The translations under genes and the position numbers were made by a program. The notes beneath the pieces were generated by a model. The model had not been told where the DNA came from. It was given only the letters and a program-made list of their open reading frames with translations, and did not search any database. Source: Tetrahymena elliotti 4EA (taxonomy: Eukaryota; Ciliophora; Oligohymenophorea; Hymenostomatida; Tetrahymenidae). From it: a stretch of DNA of 64,000 bases. Positions 26,713 through 37,653 of the stretch are shown one piece after another (positions within the stretch are counted from its first letter, which is position 1; each line of letters starts with the position of its first letter). Location of the stretch: contig JH720316.1 in assembly GCA_000231825.2 (NCBI GenBank), positions 385,806 to 449,805 of the forward strand. The letters run 5' to 3'.

Positions 26713-27399
26713 TCAACAACCAAAAAATTTTCTTAATCGATTACAAATTCTTTTAGTTTTTGATTGACTTTTGTTTGGATGAATTAAGATCATATTTGCA
26801 CTTTGTATATTTTAATTAAAACTTTCTATTTCTGATTATCTAAGAATCCCTTTTTTTTCACAGTAAATATCTTTAATTAAATTTTTAATGGGTGGTTTTA
26901 TATTTAATCCTTCTTTAGCAGATACTTCGTAGAACTACCATTTATAGTTATCAGCTTTTTCCTTCCCTTTTTAACTGCTTATACATGTAGATATATAATT
27001 TCTTGCATCTATTTTATTTGCAATTAAAATACATTTACAATTGGTCCAATCCTACTTTATTTGAGAGATTTAAGCTACCCATAGATCAATTTCTTTGAGT
27101 GATTCAGCATCCAAGATATCATAAACAAATATAAATCCATCTGCTTATCTTATACTTTATTTAGTGAGATCTACAGCTCTGTGACAACCTGGTAAATCAT
27201 TAAAGACTGCAACAACTTATTCACCATTTACTATTTCTCTATTCTAGAGTATTTACATCTATACTGTTGTTAATTAGTTATTTGTAAAATGTTATTCTAA
27301 ATAATATTTAATAATAGATGTTTTTCCTACTGAAATATTCCCGCATATCATAATATTTATTTTCATTTTAGAAGAGGAGGAGGAGGAGGATTAAATCAT
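26713..27399 (-). CDS. Divergent Rab-like small GTPase
   Basis: Intronless, 228 residues. A P-loop GNISVGKTS (residues 20-28), a G4 box ANKIDARN and a G5 box EVSAKEG identify a Ras/Rab-superfamily GTPase. The protein ends in FGCC, a double-Cys prenylation signal typical of Rabs, so it should be membrane attached and act in vesicle traffic. Odd points: the G3 box reads NDLPGCHR where Rabs have WDTAGQER, so the catalytic Gln is replaced by Cys; the switch I region lacks a clear effector Thr; and a Ser-7 run precedes Met12, which is an alternative start. It may therefore hydrolyse GTP poorly or be locked in one state (inference). It is 313 bp upstream (5') of nothing coding on its own strand until the macro gene. 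Confidence 0.88.
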
Positions 27400-27961
27400 T
27401 TTAAAATATTTAAAACAGAGTCTTTTTAATAAATCAATAAATCTTTTTGTTTATTTACTTATTTTACTAATTAATATTTACAAATTAATTATAGGAGATA
27501 ATACTAATAATTATTATTAATAGTATTTTACAGTATTGAATTTAGATTATAAAAAAAATAAATTAATAAATCAATCAATTGCGCAAATATAATAAATAGC
27601 AAGTAAAAAAGTAACATATAAGAGAAAAATGAAATAATTAGTTAGACTCTTTAATTTTTGCAAAGAAATAAATTTATTTTACAGATAAAACAATTTGATA
27701 AAATTTTGTTAATTATATGATTCATACTTATTTTAATACTTTAATATATATTCAATTATAATCATTAAATAATCTAATTGATGTTTCTCAGAAACTATTT
27801 TTAGCTTATTTGGTGATGTTTTTTATTATAGAAGGTAATTCTATTATTAAATAAATTTTGAAATAACCTTTAATTCTAGCAAAAAGAGAGAGTAAAATAT
27901 GTCTTGATATTCTCTTTTATGTTTTTTTTTATTTTTTTTAAATGTTAATTAAATTGGTTGT
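27400..27961. other. Intergenic, no gene seen
   Basis: AT-rich spacer holding the presumed promoter of the Rab-like gene and the 3' UTR of the macro-domain gene. I see no structure of note. Confidence 0.5.
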
Positions 27962-29880
27962 TCAACTTTAGTTTATTTCTTTCATTTATTCAGCTGTTAA
28001 AATTTAATTGTTACTATTATCTTTGACTAAACTTATGTTATGGTCCACATTTGAAATTGTATCAGTTCTATTAAATGTTTCTCTAATAGATCTTTCTGTA
28101 TTATCAAGAAAAGCACTTTCTTTATGAATGATCATTTGCTTGAGTTCATCATTCATATCGACTGAGAGCTACCCATTAATTTAATTTTTCATGGCATTAT
28201 TCTGTATTAAAATCATAAATTAACTTTATTCATATTCAATTAATTAATTTAATTTACTGAAATTTTGTTCTTATTTACAATGATGACTTCTTCTAACTCA
28301 GATTCTTAATTTTCATTTATAAATCTATATATAAAATTATTTACATTTAAATTAATCTCATATTTAAATTATATTTTTTACTTCAAAGCAGCTTTTATAA
28401 ATGCTTCAGCACTCAAATTTTTAGGTATTTATTACAAACTTACATTTTAGTCTGTGAAAACTATTTTTTTCAAGCTAAGCTCATTAGCAATTTTAAATCT
28501 TTTATACCACAAATTAAATTAATTGAAAATTAAAAATTAAATCTATCTTACGAATTATAATAAGCCTGTATGCAATAATATAACTCATTCTTTGCTCCCT
28601 TTTTTTAAAATAAATTAGTTTTTATTTAAATATATCAAAAAAATAGTTCCAAATAACCTAAAATGAAATTCAATTAGTCATACTATAAATTTATTCATCA
28701 AGTAAGAAAAAAATAATCAAATAAGTAGTAAAATAAAATGAATTTAAAAGAAGGGGGAGGAGGGGTTATGTATTGTCTTAATTTATCATTTTAATGAAAA
28801 TTGTTAATCTTAAAAAACTTTTTTCTTTGATATGCTTAGTAAATTTTTATTTTTGTACCTCCCTGATTAATAGAAATCTGTAATTTAATTGAAGTATTTG
28901 ATGATAGTAATAGTTGATATATTCAGATTTAACAATTAGCAGATTATATTTAAAAGCTAAGATTTGAAAATAATTTAAAATATTATTGACTTGGATGGTT
29001 ATTTTGATAGAATAATAGAGATAAATGTAATAATTACATCTTATCCTCCTTACCAAGATGGTAGACAGCAGTGAATAATATATTTTATATTGGATAATTT
29101 GGCTTCAGTGTAGCTAGCTTCTCCAGGACTTACTATTAAATAAAAATGTTGATGAACATTTTATAATTTCGTGTAAATTATTTTAAAGTTTGCTTGTATG
29201 GTTTGTTTATTGATTAATATACTTTAACTCTCATAATTTTCATTTTAAAAGAAGAAAGAGTTTAATTTAACCAAGATTTTTAATGTAATCTTTGTATTGT
29301 AATTAAAGATTGCAAAAGTAACAAAAAATTCATTCATACATGGTTCTTTTATATGGAGTTAGTTAATGTATTCCTTTCTATATTTTAAAAAAGTATAATA
29401 AGATCAATTTTAATCCATAATTGCTAATTACTTCATGCTTGATAGTAGAGAATGGTTTTCAATTTAGTAAGGGTTTTCAGTGGCATTAACTTTTATTATA
29501 AGTAGAAATTAATAAATGACTTTTACAATTTATGAAATAATTTGAATAAATAAATAAGTATTTATGTCTGTAATTGCTATGTCATGTAATATTCCACTAA
29601 TTATCTTTTTTCAATACTTATGTCTGCTTAGGATTTAAGTGAATTATTATAAATCTTTAAAAGTTTTACTTAAAGCATCAGCTTCGTATTTAATTGCGTT
29701 GCCATCATATAACTTAAATATCACCTACTAATATTTTTTTTATGTAATCAAGGTACAAATTTCTGGCACAGGAGGATTTTCTATCTTCTCTTGTTTCTAA
29801 ACTTAAGTTTTTGATTCGCATACTAATAATAATGAAATAATATTTATCAATAGTGTAATTCTCTTTATCGTGAAGCTCAT
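27962..29880 (-). CDS. Macro-domain protein with N-terminal signal-like segment
   Basis: Eight exons, 290 residues: 29670-29880, 29432-29489, 29340-29377, 29038-29132, 28552-28598, 28382-28498, 28258-28324, 27962-28201. All phases agree. Spliced together they rebuild a macro domain (ADP-ribose-binding fold): KLYDGNAIKYEADALINAT, then SPGEASYTEAKL, IKYIIHCCLPSW, ELYYCIQAYYNSFKIANEL, and a C-terminal helix-strand pair AFIKAALKFINENQ/EEVIIV. The order resembles the GDAP2-type domain. Residues 1-23 have a basic start, a core LLINIISLLLVC and a CES-K junction, like a signal peptide. A secreted or ER macro domain would be unusual. Exon 1 overlaps another open frame (29705-29935), so the N-terminus needs transcript support. 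The ~80-residue tail is low-complexity and acidic. Confidence 0.72.
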
Positions 29881-29981
29881 GACTGAAAAGAAATAAATAA
29901 CAAAATTCATTTAATGATTTCACGAAATCATCTCTGAAATAAAATTGTCAAACTAAAATGAATGTCGCCATGGCAAGATTA

Positions 29982-30919
29982 TCAATAATTTTACAATTTC
30001 CCATAATCAAACTTGTTCTTTTGAATCTGAAATTTTATACTCTTTGCTTTAATTTTGTATTGCTATAACTCTTAGTGAGAAATCTATTGTTATCTATGTT
30101 GATTCTTATCTTGCTTGATTGGATGGGTTTGTTATCTATTTTTTTAATTGTTTATTGTTGATATTATTTTCAAAATCTTATGTAGATATTAAGTCTTCAA
30201 ACAAATATTAATTTTTTTCTTAGGCTCACTAAATGATTTATAAACTCTTTTGTTTGTTTGAGTACAAAATTTTTTGATTACTTCAAGATCATTATATTTC
30301 ATTTATTTAATTACTAATTGCAACACTCTTTGATTTACTTATTTTATGAATTTCCATGTTTTGTCTTTTTATGTGTCCATATACTTTTTTTTATCAAATG
30401 ACCAATTTGTATTAAGTAAATTTCCTTATCTAAGTAATTCAATTATATTGAATCCTTTTAACTTAACTTTTTGTTTCAAAAAGACCTTTATATTTTAATA
30501 AAGCTTCTTGTCTTATTTCTTATCTCCAGATTTAGATTTTTATTCGCTCAACAACTGTAACTTTTAATCAAATTATTTCTAAGTATTTCTAACTTGAATG
30601 TACTTTCCAATCTATTTAATTAAAATTTACGAGTAGTTTACCTTAGCTATTAATCCATCTAATATACATTTCATTCTTCATCCAAAAGTATGGATTTTCT
30701 AAATAAATACTTCTCTTAACAATTTTTCAAGCAAATTGAAAGATTTCAGCCTCAAATTATTCAATAGCAAATTCATCATAGTTCCTTAGAATTTTTAGAA
30801 GTAGATAGGAAATATGTAATAAAAAAGGTTTTGATTAAGGTTGTTTGATAAATATTTAATGCAAATAAATTAAAAAAAGAAATTGTTTGTTTTTTCAATT
30901 CTTTTATAATATTTCCCAT
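29982..30919 (-). pseudogene. Broken or mis-modelled gene, unknown product
   Basis: A good TGA-free frame of ~200 codons ends at TGA 29982. It is Lys/Gln-rich and includes LNTNWSFDKKKYMDT and KTWKFIKQVNQRVLQL. A 49-nt intron (GTAAAC...TTCAAG) would join it to an upstream frame containing ENPYFWMKNEMYIRWINSQ, but that frame is broken by a TGA at 30727-30729. Its left part (YDEFAIEQFEAEIFQFA) is out of frame with the only nearby start, MGNIIKEL at 30919, and there is no GT donor between them to splice the break away. So either two lesions have inactivated the gene, there are assembly errors, or TGA is recoded. The domain is not recognised. It lies ~100 bp upstream of the macro-domain start on the same strand, so the two could be one transcription unit. 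Confidence 0.4.
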
Positions 30920-31722
30920 TTAATAATTAGTAAAAGATTATATTTAACTATCAAAAAGTGCATTTTAGATGAATTCTTCTAATAAATCTAAAATCCACTA
31001 AAAAATCTTTTACTTTCAAAGCAAGCTAAATACTTAAAAGATAATTATCACCACATTTTTTTGATTTAATATTTTCTTTACATTTTAAATCTTGCTTGCT
31101 CTATTTTATTGTTAAAAGCTTACTTAAGTATATAATATTTTTAAATTAATTTATTATTCAATCTAAAAATTCTTTTAATTAATATTAATCTTCACAATTT
31201 TTTACTCTTTTAAAACACCGTTAAATTTTTATCTTGAAAGTAAAATAAATAATTTTTAAATATGTTTTTTCATAAGAAGCATTTTTATTTGTTAAAATAA
31301 AAAAATAGAGCATCTAAAAATAAAAATATTTCATTAACAATATATCTGATAAATAGATTAATTCATAAGTTAATTTTTTGGAAACAGAAAAATCATTTTA
31401 AGAAATTTGAATTTATTTTTTTTTAGAAAAATTATTTTGTTTGATTTTTCAATGAAATTTTTAGAATAAAAAAAGAAATTTGAGATGGATTTGCAAATAG
31501 AAAAATTATTTTGATTAATTTGCTTTTTGATTTTAATTAGACACTATTTTTTGATCAATTTATTGGTAGTGTATATATATAAAGATTGATAGAGATAGCT
31601 TGTAATTAATATTGATAATTGTTTTTATTAATATAATATTAAAATTTTTTAGCTATTGTTAGAGTGAAAAACAAAAATTTCAATTTCATAAAGAAGATAT
31701 TATTGATTGGTTATAGTAAAAA
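30920..31722. other. Divergent intergenic region
   Basis: AT-rich region between the minus-strand broken gene and the plus-strand cap methyltransferase. It presumably holds promoter elements for both. I see no individual site. Confidence 0.5.
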
Positions 31723-33438
31723 ATGAGTGATGATGATTCGAATGAGCTGAATTTTGATGAAGAAGATGTTCCAAAATCTAGGAGACAAACATCTGTGGAA
31801 TAATATGATAATCGTGGTTTTTAGTCAGATAGTGATAGCGGACATAAAGAGTAATCAAAACAATAAAAAAGCTCTGCTCCAGCAAAGCACAATTCAGATG
31901 ATTCTGATGATGATCATAGTTAGCTTTCTGATATATTTGATGAAGATGATAGCGATGACGATTTGAGTAAAAAAAAGGTTAATTAAGCTCCATAAATATA
32001 GAAGACTATTGTAAAAAGTAAATAAATTGAAGAAAAAAGAGTAAAAGAACGCTCTTAAATAAGACCAAAGCCAGACAATACTGCAGAAAGAAGAAAGCAA
32101 GAAGCATAAAAAAGAAATTAAAACTCAGCAACTAAAAAAAAATCAAATAGTGGCAGTAATAGTAATAATAATAATAATCATCATCATCATCATCATAATT
32201 AACAAAGCTCAAATAAGAATGAAGTAGCAAGCATTACTTAAAATGTAGTAATTGATTAAGTTACTAATTAGAGAGTAACAGAGTAGCAAAAAAATGTTTA
32301 ATAAGGATATGAAAATAAATAAGCACTGACTGAACTTACTCGTAAAATTCTTTAAACTGCTGAATTACGTAATTTCCACAACTGGATCAAGAGTGTCATT
32401 ATTAAAAAGTATTCTGATGAAATGAAGCAATATATAAAGAAAAAAGAAGATCTTCGTAGTGAAGCCGGTTAACTTTTTGTTATGGAAATAGCTTGTGGTT
32501 AGGGTGGTGATTTGAAAAAGTGGCTTCATGCTGATATTGGACTTTATGTTGGTGTTGATATATCTTTTAATTCTTTGAAAGAAGCATCTCGTAGAACTAA
32601 AGATGTGATGGAAAAGTTACCACCTCATCACAGTTATAAAAGATTTAGATATGGATTCTATTAAAAAGATGGCTCAGCTTCAAGTGAAGATTTTTGGAAA
32701 CATATTCATGATAAAGATAAAGAATAGGATAAATCAAAAAGATTTTTCTTTGATATTGTTAGTTGTTAAATGGCTATGCATTACATGTTTGGTAGTGAGC
32801 AGCATGCTAGAAATTTCTTCTCAAATGCAACTTAGAGACTTAATGACTAGGGCTATTTGTTAGTCACATGTTCTGATTCAAATGCTATTGTTAAGAAAAT
32901 GCGTTCAAGAGGTTAATTTGATTCAGCTTAAAATAAGTACATCTTTGGAAATAAATATTTCTCTATGGCATTTGAAAACTTAAATTTCCCTGAAGGAAAA
33001 CCATATGGTTTAAAATATGAGTTTTATCTCCAAGATGCAGTTGGTGAAATAGATTAAGAAACTGGCTAAATTAAATACACTCCAGAATACTTAGTTGAAT
33101 TGAATAATCTTAGCAAATTAGCCATGGAATATTCTCTCGTTATCAAAGAAAACCTCAATTTCATTGAGTTCTATAAAAATTATAGAATGAAATTTGGAAA
33201 TCTTTTCAGTAAAATGGGTTTAGATAAGTTCAGTGAAGATCATCCTTCAATTGATCCAGAACTTTGGGAAATCTCCCATTGCTACAGAGTTATTGTCTTC
33301 TAAAAAATTGATTTAAATAACTAAAATAATAAAAAATACTCATTCATACGCAATCCAAACATAAAGCAGCTTTCATAGGACCCCATACCTATTAACTATG
33401 TTCCTGTTGCTCCCGAAAAACGTCCTCCAAGACATTGA
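31723..33438 (+). CDS. RNMT: mRNA cap guanine-N7 methyltransferase
   Basis: Intronless, 571 residues. It transfers methyl from S-adenosylmethionine to N7 of the cap guanosine in the nucleus. The catalytic domain spans the last ~370 residues. The family pattern is clear: NFHNWIKSVIIKKY, the SAM-binding motif I MEIACGQGGDLKKW at ~254-267, YVGVDIS after it, the SCQMAMHYMFGSEQHAR cap/SAM-pocket segment at ~345, and a C-terminal ELWEISHCYRVIVF. The first ~200 residues form an acidic and Ser/Asn-rich extension containing an Asn-5/His-6 tract (32164-32196), longer than needed for catalysis and probably regulatory. There is no triphosphatase or guanylyltransferase fused to it, so this is the stand-alone fungal/animal type. 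Start: first ATG, followed by an acidic SDDDSNEL run. Confidence 0.95.
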
Positions 33439-34296
33439 AATTCTAAACACTCAAATTAAACCATATAACATAAACATGCACAGCACATAAAATTTTTATT
33501 TTCTTAAATTATAAATTACTCATTCTTTGTATATTCTTTATTAAATCAGCCATAAATTATCCATAAAAGACACACATATAATATCTTTTTAAAATTTTTA
33601 TTTTTAACTTAATAATAAAATACTTTTGTAATCTATTCATTAAAATTTAAATAAATTTTCAACTAAAATTGAATGATAAAATAATAAATTGAGTTAATCT
33701 TTTTAGAAAAATAAAAGATAAAAATTGCTTTTATTTATTATTAGTTTTTTAATCATTATTTTCTTAGATAAATTCTTTATTCCTTTTTGAAAAATCAAAT
33801 AAATTAAAAATATTAGACATATATTAAGAGTAAAGCTACTGAAGCAACAAGATAAACTAATAGGAAAAATAATAATTTCATGAACTTAATAAGTAACTCT
33901 TATCGATTTTATTAACTACTATTATGATTTTCTTTTGTGAATTCAATTCTTTTCAAAAATAAAATAGCATTCATAAAATTGTGTACTTATTTTGTTTAAT
34001 ACAATATATACTATGATTTAAATTTATTAACATATATTTATGTATCTTTATTTACAAAAAATTTTTGAATAAATGGAAATAAGCCTAAAATATTAATTTT
34101 AGTTTAAATAGTAATTAAATCAGAAAATCTGATAGATTTTTAATCTAACATGATTACACAAACAGCTAGCTAGTTTTTTGTTCTTTTGATTTTTTGTTTG
34201 TTAAGTCTAGTTTACTCAATAAGTATTTACAAATGTGTATTTAAAGTAAAGTAAAGTATAAAAAAGTAAGGTAATTTAAAAAGTAATAGATAGAAT
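33439..34296. other. Convergent intergenic region
   Basis: 3' flanks of the cap methyltransferase and the next minus-strand gene. AT-rich. No gene or strong structure seen. Confidence 0.5.
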
Positions 34297-36367
34297 TCAG
34301 ACATTAAAACTTAAATTATTTTGATTATTGTTTTTGTTAGTTGATGACACATCTCCTGGTTAATAAAATGTGATAGTGTGATTTAAACTTTATCTTCCAC
34401 TATTAAAAGCTGGTCCTAAATCTACTCCTTCAGTTTGAACAGCTCCTGCATAGTCTTTAAAAGTACCTTCAGGTTTAGGAAACAAATTTCTTTTTCTTGG
34501 AGAAGATTTTCCAAAATTAACAGTGTAAGGTCTTTTTACTCCTGATTATTTGAAGTAGGCTCTTTCTTTCATTGGGTAATCAAGTCTTACACTTGCATTT
34601 AAGACTTCATTATTCTTCAAATTCGAATATAAATTTTAATTTTCTATTTCATGTTTTGTAATTGGTATGTTATTAACAGGCTTTAAATTCAATTAAACAT
34701 TTCCTTTATTATGATGATCATTAGACAATAACCTATCATAATTTACCTTTTTTTATACAAATTAAATTAATTGAAATTAATCCAAAATGACTTATTAATA
34801 ATTTTACTTTATGAATGTCGTAGGAGGGAGCATTATCTTTAGGCTCAAATACTCTACGTTGTGTGTATGAAGTAAAAGGATGTGCTTTTTCTTATTTTAC
34901 AGGGAGTAGCTAAAAATTATTAAATCTTATTTCATCTTAAGAAATTGGTCTTTTTACAGTGCTTGGTCTATCAGTTTATTTATCTAATTTAACATGAAAA
35001 CCTCTTTTGTTTGTTTAACCATAAAAAGAATCTTTTGTATTCATCATTTCTGCATATGCTAGTGTTTGTCCATCAGTAACAGCAGCTATTTTAGTTTGTT
35101 TGGTTTAAGTCAATGTTGGTTTTTCATTTGAATATTAGTTTGAAGCATTTAATAAATTGCTTGAAGGCAAATTACTATTTGGAATTTATTTTGGTTCTTA
35201 TGTCGACCTTCTTTTTTAAATAGATAATCTTTACAATTATTGTTGCTATACACCTATTCCACTATCACTATTTTAGTTTTAGAAGGATGTTGCAAAATTA
35301 TGACTTGTATTTGCTGGTGAAATGCTGTTTCTTTTTGCAAGCTAAGACATATTTGTATTTAGTTAATTTGAAGGAGAGTTAGCTTCAGTAGCTGAAGAGT
35401 AATTTTATTAATTATATTTTTATCTCAAAGCTTTTTAAACATAATATGACTTAGGTTGCAAATGAAATTTTGGCCCTTTTTCTTCTCCCTCTTTTAAGTT
35501 AAACATATGAGAATGTAATTTAGATGGTCTCTTTTTCATTTATGCATTTTTATTAGCTTCACTATGATTTGAAGAATTCTAATTCAAATGATTATGTATA
35601 TCAGAAGAATGAGTATTTTAATCTGTAGATGTTTTAGTTTCAAATTCTTTTTCTTTTTTGTATTCATATTCTTGCTTATCTCTTTGTTGTTCTAATTATA
35701 CTCTAGTTTCTAATTCTTGTACATCTTTGAGTAATGAATTTTTCTTACATATTGGAACCATATCACTACTTGTTGTTTCGGTTTTTTGAGGTAAATTATC
35801 AATCATTCTCTCATAAGCTGCCTTCGACATAGAAAAAGCTGGTGCTTTCTCTGATATTAGATCATATTTTGGTTAATACTTTATTTCAGAAAGATTTTCT
35901 CTATGGAAAAAATGATAAAAACCAGGAGTTTTAGAACGCTCAACAGACCTAAAAACTGCTGTTCCCAATGAAGTAGTTCTTGGTCTATCAAATTAAAATC
36001 CTTAACTACTCATATAGGTTTAATTTAATAAATTTTTGTTGTCCTTAACTCCAACGGTTCCCCCAAAAGATACATTTAACGTTGTGTTTTAATTTTTTTA
36101 TGAAGAAAAAAATGGATTTTTCTTAGCTGACTGATTGACAAAAGAAACTGTCTTAGCATTGATAGTGGATCCAGGAACACTTGTTGAAAGAAAATTATTT
36201 AATTTAGAGGAAGTTGCATGCTTTTTATTGTGTTAAGAATTATCTACCAATTCACCATTCTCTCTTTACTTTCTTTATTTCTATTTTTGCTTTTGCATAA
36301 AAACATTTGACTCCAAATACTTTCCATAATTAGAGTATGTCACATCGAACACAGAAATATTAAGCAT
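34297..36367 (-). CDS. Hypothetical protein with STPGR-like motif
   Basis: Two exons, 34808-36367 and 34297-34746, with a 61-nt intron; 669 residues. Mostly Ser/Asn/Gln/Lys-rich and probably disordered, with a Lys/Glu-rich short coiled segment mid-protein. A segment reading RSKTPGFYHFFHREN followed by PAFSMSKA resembles sperm-tail PG-rich (SHIPPO/STPGR) repeats of microtubule-associated ciliary proteins, but only one degenerate unit is clear, so this is a weak assignment. Several RP-x-TV/ST motifs (RPSTVKRP, KRPYTVNFG) recur in the C-terminal half and may be short linear repeats. No catalytic residues, signal peptide or membrane segment. A role at the cytoskeleton or cilium is plausible but not shown. 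Confidence 0.7.
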
Positions 36368-37653
36368 GTATGCAGTTTGTTTCTTCTTTTTTTATTTTGT
36401 TTGGCTATTTGCTAATTTATATTCTCACAATTTTGCTTACAAAAGAGAGCTGTTTGATTGCTTCAATGTATATATTAAGAATGTAAAATTCACTTGCAAA
36501 TTATTATCCTAATTTTTTATTACAGAATTAATCAATCAATTTATTAAATTTTAGTTGAGATATTTCAATCAATAAACGATTTTGCAGTATCAGATTCATT
36601 CATTCATTTATTTTATTAATTAATATCATTCCTACCTACCTACCATTATTAAAATTTATGTGAATAAAAATTACTTTCTTTTTTCTGCTTTAATCCATAT
36701 CAACTATTATGATGATTATTTTTATTATTACAATTAGTCATTTCTTAAATTTAACCAGATTCATTAGTAATCATTGGTAAATAATTAGGTTTTACATTTA
36801 TTTTTTTAACATTCCTTTTTATTAAAAGAATGGTTGCTATTTAATTTTCAGTTAGCCTTTCATCCATTATATATACTTTAATAATTCATTCACTCAAAAT
36901 AATTAAAAATTTCACACACATTAAAATTATTTTATAATATTATTAACTGATTGAAGGGTAAAAAAAATAATAAATAAAATTAAATAATTATTTACAATAT
37001 GGATTTAAAGGCAGAAATAATCAATTAAAATTTTTTTTAATTTGTAATTGCTTATAATAAGAAATTATTTCAATGATTGAATATAAACTGGATACAAATT
37101 AATTCAGCTAAATTATATTTTAAAACAATGAAATACTTAAAAAAAAGGATTAATTTAAAGTATCGAATTAACAACAGATTATAAATAAAAAAGACATAGA
37201 AATGATAAAATAATTGAATTACAATAAGAATAAATTAGTGGTGTTTAAATTTTCAATTCAAATGAATAGAAAGCTGACTAATATTTTAAAAAAATAAAAT
37301 ATTTATTTTAGGATTTTAAAGGTAGGTAATTTTAATAGGTAACCATGAATAAGAGATTTAAAAAAGAAATAGAATTGATGAAATAATTGTATTACAATGT
37401 AAATTTATTAGTAGATATATTTATTATATTTTAGTAATTTATATTAAATATTTTTATAAAATTTTTTATAATAAGTTATAATAAATTATTAAGATTAATA
37501 TATGGTGGTTTTTTTTTTTGAATGTTAAATTGGCAATATAATCAAAAAGAGGTTATGTGTTATTATCTTAATATCAAAGAAACATCTTTAATGATTGTAA
37601 GAATTTTCTAAGTTAATATGTGATTATTTATTTATTTAATTTAGTTTTTGCAA
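36368..37653. other. Intergenic, no gene seen
   Basis: AT-rich spacer between two minus-strand genes. A pair of similar short segments (about 37530-37590 and 37660-37720, sharing TTGGCAATATAAT and AGGTTATGTGTTAT) suggests a local duplication near the 3' end of the next gene. Otherwise nothing is seen. Confidence 0.45.

Noticed and set aside
31894..32100. Minus-strand ORF opposite the cap methyltransferase N-terminus
   Set aside because: It is a complement of the acidic, Asp/Glu-coding region. The sense frame is a clear enzyme.
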